Assembly (NCBI GenBank): GCA_903903205.1
Contig: CAIUXU010000362.1
Coordinates: forward strand, 1 to 9,667
Reading direction: 5' to 3'
Source of the DNA: an uncultured Syntrophobacterales bacterium
Lineage (GTDB): Bacteria; Desulfobacterota; Syntrophia; Syntrophales; UBA5619
DNA length: 9,667 bases
The position numbers and the translations under genes were made by a program. The notes beneath the pieces were generated by a model, which worked only from the letters and a program-made list of their open reading frames with translations, did no database searches and was not told the origin of the DNA. Shown in pieces: positions 5,136-9,667 of this stretch. The stretch's first letter is position 1, and every line of letters begins with the position of its first letter.

Positions 5136-7708
5136 GAAATCCCCATCATTTTATAAATCTCGTCCATTTTCAACGAGCTTCGCACGGTCTCCGCGAGGCG
5201 GTCGAGGGCTGGCTCCAGGTCATAGACCGCCGTGATCCGGCCGAGCGGAGCGAGGCCCCGCCTTTTGCGGATACGGTCGATGAACCAGCGACGGAAGCCG
5301 TCCGCATCAAAGATCCCGTGAAGGTAAGTCCCCCAGATGAGGCCCGTCTCCGTTGCAACGCCGCTGCTTTCGCCATTCTCGTGCCGAATCAGCGGTGCAA
5401 GGCCGCCGTCGTCGGTTCTGCCGTGGTGGATCTCGTAACCGCAAACCTCACAGTTCGAGGCCAAGTGGCGGGCTGCGGTGCGCGTCAGGGTTTTCTCCCG
5501 GTCAAGCTCCGTCCGGACGGGGAGGAGCCCCAGCCCGGCCAGCGTTCGGCCACCGATGGATTCGATCCCCAAGGGGTCGGCGATCTCCCGACCCAGGATC
5601 TGGAAGCCGCCGCAGATCCCGACAATCTCCGTTTTGCCTGCACGGGCGAGATCGAGAATCCGCGATGCGATGCCGTTTGCCTGCAAATCGGCCAGATCGC
5701 CGATCACGTTTTTACTCCCGGGAAGGAGCACGGCATCCGGTTCGCCGAGATCCTCCGGCCGACGGACCACGCGCAGGCGGACGTCCGGTTCGATCCGGAG
5801 CGGGTCAAAGTCGGTGAAATTCGAGATGTGGGCGAAATCGACCACGGCGATATCGACATGGTCGCCTTCGGGGGCGCGCCCGTCGATCAGACCGTCCTTG
5901 AAGCTGACCGAGTCCTCCTCGGGGAGGCCCAGATCACGCAAGTAGGGAATGACGCCGAGGACGGGGCGTCCGGTCCGGCGGAGAATGTAGTCGTGGGCAT
6001 CGGTGAGGAACGCCTCCTGACCCCGGAAGCGGTTCACGATGAACCCCCTGACCAGCGCCCTTTCCCGCTCCGTCAGGCATTCCATCGTCCCGATGAACGA
6101 GGCGTAAACACCCCCCCGGTCGATGTCGCCGACAATCAGGACGGACGCCTCCGCGTAGAGGGCCATGTTCATGTTTACGATATCCCGTTTTTTGAGGTTC
6201 ACCTCGGCGGGGCTCCCCGCCCCCTCCAGCACGATGATGTCATGTTCGGCGGCGAGCGAATCGTATGCCTCGCGCGCGACGGCTAAGGGAGGGATGCGGT
6301 CACGGGTGTATTCCCAGAAATCCATGTTGCCGATCGGCTTTCCGAGGATGATCACCTGGGAGCCGGTGTCGCTGTTTGGTTTGAGAAGGACGGGGTTCAT
6401 CCGGACGTCCGGATCGAGCCGGCACGCCTGGGCCTGGACCACCTGCGCCCGCCCCATCTCGCCTCCTTCGCGCGTCACATAGGAGTTGAGCGACATGTTC
6501 TGCGCTTTGAACGGGGCAACCCGGAAGCCGTCCTGGAGCAGGATTCGGCACATCGCGGCAGAAAGAATGCTCTTGCCCGCGTTGGAACCGGTTCCCTGGA
6601 ACATGATCGCGGGCGTTCGCCGCCGGACCTGTTTTGTGTTAGCAACCCCCAGAACCTTCCGAAGGGCGCCGAGGAGGCGGCCATTCTCCGTTTCCGTCCG
6701 GACGGCGATCCGGAAAAACCGGCGGTCAAGTCCTGTAAAGTTCGAACAATCCCGAATAGCGATTCCGGCGGCAAGGAGGCGTTGGGCGATCTCCGGGGCG
6801 TCGAGGTCCTTCCGGTCAGACCGAATCAGCAAAAAATTCGCCATTCCTGGATAGAGAGTCAGTCCCGGCAGTTTTCCGAGCGCCGCGAAGAGTTCCTCCC
6901 GCCGGTCGTGGACAAAACGGAGGGTCTCCTCCGCATAGGCCGTGTCGCGGAGCGCCGCCGCGCCGACGGCCTGGGCAAGCGTGTTCACGGACCAGGGGGG
7001 CGTCCGGTCGCGGAGGCGCCGGATCAGCTCCGGGGCCGCGACGACAGCGCCCAGGCGGAGGCCCGGCATCGCGTAGAACTTGGTCAGGGACTTGAGAATG
7101 ATGATGTTCGCCGGGCGACCGGATGTGATCAGTGTCTCCGTTTCCGGTGCAAAATCGGCGAAGGCCTCGTCGCTGATGAAAATGGTTTGTGGATGCCGTG
7201 AAGCGAGATCCCGCAAGGCGGCGGCTGGAATCCGCTGCCCGGTCGGGTTGTTCGGCCGGCCCAGGAAAACGATCTCATCCCCCCGAAGCGCTGCGGCAAT
7301 CACCGCAAGGTCGGGGGCAAAACCATCTTCCTCCCGGAGGAGGATCCGCTCCACGGCAAGACCGGCAAGTTCCGCCGCGCGTTCGTAATCCACATAGGCG
7401 GGGACGGGGATCAGCGCGCGCCTTTTTCCAAGAAGCTGCGGGAGGAGGTAGAGGTGCTCCATCGAGCCGTTCCCCATCAGGATCTCGTTTTCCGCAACAT
7501 TGTACCGCGCCGCAAAGGCCCTGACGAGGTCGGTGCAATCCGGATCGGGGTAGTGGACAAGATCGCCGACCCGTGCGCTAATCCACTCCCGGAACCCCTC
7601 CGGCGGCCCGAGCGGATTGATGTTTGCCGAAAAGTCGAGGATCTCCCCGACAGGTTTCCCCGCAGCCAGCGCAAGTTTCAGCAGATTTCCACCGTGACGT
7701 TCCGTCAT
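5132..7708 (-). CDS. cobD-cobQ: Fused threonine-phosphate decarboxylase (CobD) and cobyric acid synthase (CbiP/CobQ)
   Basis: A single 858-residue open frame carries two enzymes normally encoded separately. Residues 1 to about 355 are a PLP-dependent decarboxylase of the histidinol-phosphate aminotransferase fold. It has DFSANINPLGPP (25-36), YPDP (53-56), RPNNPTGQ (151-158), SDEAFADF (179-186), and SLTKFYAMPGLRLG (207-220) with the PLP lysine K210, plus a C-terminal FFRIAVRT (331-338). It should make (R)-1-amino-2-propanol phosphate from threonine phosphate. Residues from about 365 to 858 are a full CbiP: P-loop QGTGSNAGKS (371-380), KAQNMSLNS (401-409), LEGAGSPAEVNL (494-505), and a class I glutamine amidotransferase domain with C699 (GICGG) and H797 (YLHG). 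It amidates side chains b, d, e and g to cobyric acid, using glutamine and ATP. A strong GGAGG precedes the start, which overlaps the cobS stop. Both halves look complete. The downstream cbiB product condenses the two products of this protein. A separate CbiP start at codon 369 is possible but lacks a ribosome binding site. Confidence 0.95.
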   Translation of the reverse strand: MTERHGGNLLKLALAAGKPVGEILDFSANINPLGPPEGFREWISARVGDLVHYPDPDCTDLVRAFAARYNVAENEILMGNGSMEHLYLLPQLLGKRRALIPVPAYVDYERAAELAGLAVERILLREEDGFAPDLAVIAAALRGDEIVFLGRPNNPTGQRIPAAALRDLASRHPQTIFISDEAFADFAPETETLITSGRPANIIILKSLTKFYAMPGLRLGAVVAAPELIRRLRDRTPPWSVNTLAQAVGAAALRDTAYAEETLRFVHDRREELFAALGKLPGLTLYPGMANFLLIRSDRKDLDAPEIAQRLLAAGIAIRDCSNFTGLDRRFFRIAVRTETENGRLLGALRKVLGVANTKQVRRRTPAIMFQGTGSNAGKSILSAAMCRILLQDGFRVAPFKAQNMSLNSYVTREGGEMGRAQVVQAQACRLDPDVRMNPVLLKPNSDTGSQVIILGKPIGNMDFWEYTRDRIPPLAVAREAYDSLAAEHDIIVLEGAGSPAEVNLKKRDIVNMNMALYAEASVLIVGDIDRGGVYASFIGTMECLTERERALVRGFIVNRFRGQEAFLTDAHDYILRRTGRPVLGVIPYLRDLGLPEEDSVSFKDGLIDGRAPEGDHVDIAVVDFAHISNFTDFDPLRIEPDVRLRVVRRPEDLGEPDAVLLPGSKNVIGDLADLQANGIASRILDLARAGKTEIVGICGGFQILGREIADPLGIESIGGRTLAGLGLLPVRTELDREKTLTRTAARHLASNCEVCGYEIHHGRTDDGGLAPLIRHENGESSGVATETGLIWGTYLHGIFDADGFRRWFIDRIRKRRGLAPLGRITAVYDLEPALDRLAETVRSSLKMDEIYKMMGIS
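6605..6643 (-). other. Short linker joining the CobD and CbiP parts of the fusion
   Basis: Codons 356-368 lie between the last conserved CobD helix (GALRKVLGV) and the first CbiP strand (MFQGTGSNAGKS). The residues read ANTKQVRRRTPAI: basic and short, with no stop codon in frame. An ATG codon occurs at 6602-6604, only two residues before the P-loop motif, but the 20 bases upstream (CGGCGGCGAACGCCCGCGATC region) show no purine-rich ribosome binding site. Independent CbiP translation therefore looks unlikely, and a true single-chain fusion is the simpler reading. Confidence 0.75.
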
Positions 7709-8454
7709 GCGCCGCCTCCATGCAGCCAGGCCGACACGACGAGGGGAGGAACAAGCTCAGTCAGCTCGCAGGCCGCCCCCAGCGTATCGCCGGTAAGGCC
7801 GCCGATCCGCCGCCAAACGTAGGCTGCAAAAAGAAGGATGAAGAAAAAAGAGCTCACCCCCGCAACCAGCCCGGGCACACCGCCCGCCAGGCCGCCCGCG
7901 ATGATTAAAACTGTTAGCGCCCAGAGGGCGTGGCCCCGGGAACGATTCCGGTGAAAAATTCCGACGAGGCCCTCCTGCCGGGCGTAGGGGAGAAGGGCCA
8001 GATGGATCAGGAGGGCGGAGCGGCCGGCGATGGGCGCCAGCAGAAGAACCCATACCCGTGAAGGTCCGGAAACGGAGGCGATCAACGCGATTTTAAGCGC
8101 GACCACGCAGACGATGGCGGCAACTCCCATCGGCCCGGTTCGGCTGTCCCTCATGATCTCGAGTATCCGCTCACGAGGGCGGGAGCTGAAGAAGCCGTCC
8201 GCCGTATCGGCAAGACCGTCCGTATGGAGGCCGCCGGAAACGGCGATTAGCAGGATGACGGTAAAGACGCTCGTCACACCGATGGGAAAAAGGAATCCGA
8301 GACCCCAGTCCATCAGGGCAACCGCTGCGCCGATCCCGAGGCCGACGATGGGGAAGAAGGGAATGGAATTTCCCAACGTTCGCTCGTCGAAATTGAGCCC
8401 CCCGGGCAGAGGCACGATTGTCAGGAACTGGAGAGCCGCCAAGAACCGCTTCAT
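7705..8454 (-). CDS. cobS: Adenosylcobinamide-GDP ribazoletransferase (cobalamin synthase) CobS
   Basis: CobS is the integral-membrane enzyme of the last assembly step: it joins AdoCbi-GDP to alpha-ribazole (phosphate), releasing GMP and giving adenosylcobalamin (phosphate). The protein is 249 residues, normal for the family. It begins MKRFLAALQFLTIVPLP, the usual CobS N-terminus. The conserved acidic motif GGLHTDGLADTADG is at 74-87, followed by MRDSRTGPMG at 101-110. The GGLTGDTLGAACELTE segment near the C-terminus (208-223) is also typical. Hydrophobic stretches suitable for membrane helices occur at about 31-48, 55-73, 111-128, 134-153, 169-189 and 190-202. The start codon overlaps the cobT stop (ATGA), with a weak AAGG upstream. 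The TGA in turn overlaps the ATG of the cobD-cbiP fusion. CobU, CobT and CobS form the nucleotide-loop block at the promoter-proximal end visible here. Confidence 0.97.
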   Translation of the reverse strand: MKRFLAALQFLTIVPLPGGLNFDERTLGNSIPFFPIVGLGIGAAVALMDWGLGFLFPIGVTSVFTVILLIAVSGGLHTDGLADTADGFFSSRPRERILEIMRDSRTGPMGVAAIVCVVALKIALIASVSGPSRVWVLLLAPIAGRSALLIHLALLPYARQEGLVGIFHRNRSRGHALWALTVLIIAGGLAGGVPGLVAGVSSFFFILLFAAYVWRRIGGLTGDTLGAACELTELVPPLVVSAWLHGGGA

Positions 8455-9515
8455 GAGTCTGCCTTCGATACCATCGCCTCATCAAACGTAGCCACCTCGG
8501 TAAGAACCCGGACGGCGGCTTCGATAAAATTCATCGCCAACGCCGCCCCCGTGCCCTCGCCGAGGCGAAGGTCGAGGTCGATCAAAGGCTGCTTTCCCAG
8601 GATCGTGAGCGCGATCCGGTGGCCCTGCTCCACGCTCCGGTGAGAGGCGATCATGTAGCCGGCGGCCGCAGGGCAGATCGCGTGGGCGATGAGCGCCCCC
8701 GCCGTGGAGATGAATCCGTCTATGACAACCGGCTTCTTCAACGCGGCGGCGCCCAAGATCAACCCCGCTATCCCGCCGATCTCGAAGCCGCCGACCTTGG
8801 CCAGGACGTCCAGCCCGTCCTTCGGATCTGGCTTATTGATCCGCAGGCATTTTTCGATGACGCGAACCTTGTGTGTGAACTGCTCATCATCGATCCCGGT
8901 GCCGTGCCCGGTCACCTCTGCTACCGGATGGCCGCTGAAGGCGGCGACGATTGCGCTGCTCGGCGTCGTGTTCCCGATCCCCATATCCCCTGTGCCGAAG
9001 AGATCGACCGTTTCCGCGGCCTTCCTTGCGACATCGATACCGGCTTCAACTGCGCGAATGGCCTCGTCACGGCTCATCGCCGGCCCCTCGGCCATGTTTT
9101 TTGTGCCGGGACCGATCCGCCGGGAGAGGATCTTTCCGGCGGCGGCAAGCGCCCCCATGTCTGCGGCAACGCCCATATCCACAACGGTGACGGTGGCGCC
9201 CACCTGGCGGGCCAGCGCATTGATCCCCGCGCCGCCGGCGACAATATTGTGAACCATCTGTGGCGTCACCTCCTGGGGAAATTTGCTCACGCCTTCGGCA
9301 ACGACGCCGTGATCCCCGGCCATCGTGAAGATCGCCTTTCGGGCGATGGGCGGTCGCATGGAGCGGGTGATCCCGGCAAGATCCTCGGCAAGATCGAGGA
9401 GGCGGCCGAGGGCCCAGTAGGGCATCGTCAGCGCCTCAAGACGCCGGTGGGCCTGCGACCGGAAGGCCGCGTCCGGAGGAACGATGGCGGTAACAGTATC
9501 CTCTAACAGACTCAT
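8451..9515 (-). CDS. cobT: Nicotinate-nucleotide:dimethylbenzimidazole phosphoribosyltransferase CobT
   Basis: CobT transfers the phosphoribosyl group of nicotinate mononucleotide to a lower-ligand base (typically dimethylbenzimidazole), giving the alpha-ribazole phosphate that CobS attaches to cobinamide. The protein is 354 residues, the usual family length, and collinear with the family throughout. Recognisable segments are MAGDHGVVAEGVSKFPQEVT (65-84), the GGAGINALA turn (94-102), GDMGIGNTTPSSA (176-188), the HGTGIDD loop (204-210), and the C-terminal LDLRLGEGTGA (314-324). E320 in that last motif matches the catalytic glutamate of Salmonella CobT (Glu317). Position 177 is Asp, whereas the Salmonella enzyme has Glu (Glu174). 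The gene starts 17 bases after cobU, and its TGA overlaps the cobS ATG by 4 bases, so the two are likely translationally coupled. The base specificity (dimethylbenzimidazole or another benzimidazole or purine) cannot be read from the sequence. Confidence 0.97.
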   Translation of the reverse strand: MSLLEDTVTAIVPPDAAFRSQAHRRLEALTMPYWALGRLLDLAEDLAGITRSMRPPIARKAIFTMAGDHGVVAEGVSKFPQEVTPQMVHNIVAGGAGINALARQVGATVTVVDMGVAADMGALAAAGKILSRRIGPGTKNMAEGPAMSRDEAIRAVEAGIDVARKAAETVDLFGTGDMGIGNTTPSSAIVAAFSGHPVAEVTGHGTGIDDEQFTHKVRVIEKCLRINKPDPKDGLDVLAKVGGFEIGGIAGLILGAAALKKPVVIDGFISTAGALIAHAICPAAAGYMIASHRSVEQGHRIALTILGKQPLIDLDLRLGEGTGAALAMNFIEAAVRVLTEVATFDEAMVSKADS

Positions 9516-9521
9516 TGTGAT

Positions 9522-9527
9522 TCCTTT
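9522..9527 (-). promoter_or_regulatory. Ribosome binding site deciding the cobT start
   Basis: The minus strand reads AAAGGA six bases before the ATG at 9515. An in-frame ATG seven codons earlier (9536) overlaps the cobU stop but would place this site inside the coding region, and it adds residues not typical of CobT. The 9515 start, beginning MSLLEDTV, is therefore preferred. Confidence 0.6.
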
Positions 9528-9532
9528 CTCAT

Positions 9533-9667
9533 TCATTCCGAAACCGATCTTTTCAAGTGAAGCGGGATTCCGGAGACAACGAGCGTGACCGAGTCCGCCG
9601 CCGCCGCGATCTCCTGGTTACAGCGCCCGGCGATGTCTCTAAAATGCCGCGCCGTTTCATTGTCGGG
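9533..9667 (-). CDS. cobU: Adenosylcobinamide kinase / guanylyltransferase CobU, C-terminal end only
   Basis: This is the last 44 codons of a gene that enters from the right edge; it ends in TGA at 9533-9535. The visible peptide has the sequence PDNETARHFRDIAGRCNQ, then an Ala-rich turn (AAAADSVTLVVSGIPLHLK). That is the characteristic end of CobU/CobP proteins: the segment beginning at a PDN motif, an RxFRDxAGxxNQ helix, and the final strand VVSGIPLxLK. CobU phosphorylates adenosylcobinamide and then transfers GMP from GTP to give AdoCbi-GDP, the substrate of CobS. The P-loop and the guanylylated histidine lie in the N-terminal part outside the window, so activity cannot be judged. It is followed after 17 bases by cobT, whose product makes the other substrate of CobS. 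The identification rests on a short tail, but that tail is distinctive. Confidence 0.88.
   Translation of the reverse strand, partial: PDNETARHFRDIAGRCNQEIAAAADSVTLVVSGIPLHLKRSVSE

Noticed and set aside
4275..5156. Plus-strand open frame of 293 codons opposite cbiB
   Set aside because: The peptide is Arg/Gly/Asp-rich low-information sequence mirroring cbiB; it shows no domain and no plausible operon partner.
5318..6286. Plus-strand open frame of 322 codons opposite the CbiP half of the fusion
   Set aside because: Lies fully within a conserved gene on the other strand; no family resemblance seen.
8619..9506. Plus-strand open frame of 295 codons opposite cobT
   Set aside because: Shadow of cobT codons; no motif and no ribosome binding site context that stands out.
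9516..9532. Gap between cobU and cobT considered for a promoter or riboswitch
   Set aside because: Seventeen bases are too few and are occupied by the ribosome binding site.

Overview
The window is one uninterrupted stretch of a cobalamin (vitamin B12) biosynthesis and cobalt-uptake operon. Everything recognisable is on the minus strand, so transcription runs from the right end to the left. There are 12 genes, and the two at the edges are cut off by the window. Base composition is GC-rich throughout. The cobalt chelatase (CbiX), CbiC, CbiA and CbiP types fit the anaerobic (early cobalt insertion) route; no cobN/S/T-type late chelatase is present. Gene content, the secreted-type CbiM followed by a small CbiN-like protein, and general protein character suggest an anaerobic deltaproteobacterium-like (Desulfobacterota) organism. 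That placement is an inference from memory of related proteins and was not tested by search.

In transcription order (right to left) the genes are: cobU (3' end only), cobT, cobS, a fused cobD-cbiP gene, cbiB, a BtuR-type adenosyltransferase (cobO), cbiA, cbiC, a short cbiX, cbiM, a small cbiN-like gene, and the 5' end of cbiQ. Eight of the 11 gene junctions overlap by 1 or 4 bases (mostly ATGA). The other three gaps are 17, 17 and 9 bases, and each is filled mainly by a ribosome binding site. Only about 43 bases are non-coding. I see no promoter, riboswitch, terminator, RNA gene, repeat, CRISPR array or mobile element. The operon's control region must therefore lie outside the window, upstream of or beyond cobU.

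The genes work together as follows. CbiM, the CbiN-like protein and CbiQ (with an ATPase expected beyond the left edge) import cobalt. CbiX inserts it into sirohydrochlorin. CbiC performs the last corrin-ring rearrangement, CbiA amidates side chains a and c, and the adenosyltransferase adds the upper ligand. The CobD-CbiP fusion makes both cobyric acid and aminopropanol phosphate. CbiB joins these two, and CobU, CobT and CobS activate the product and attach the lower nucleotide loop. The corrin-ring methyltransferase genes (cbiL, H, F, D, J, E, T, G) are not in this window.

The most notable points are the single-chain CobD-CbiP fusion, which supplies both substrates of the enzyme encoded immediately after it; the block-wise reverse order of genes relative to the pathway; the CbiM signal peptide, which would expose the Met-His metal-binding terminus; and the divergent small CbiN-like subunit. 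This is a well-organised version of a known pathway, not a wholly new system.
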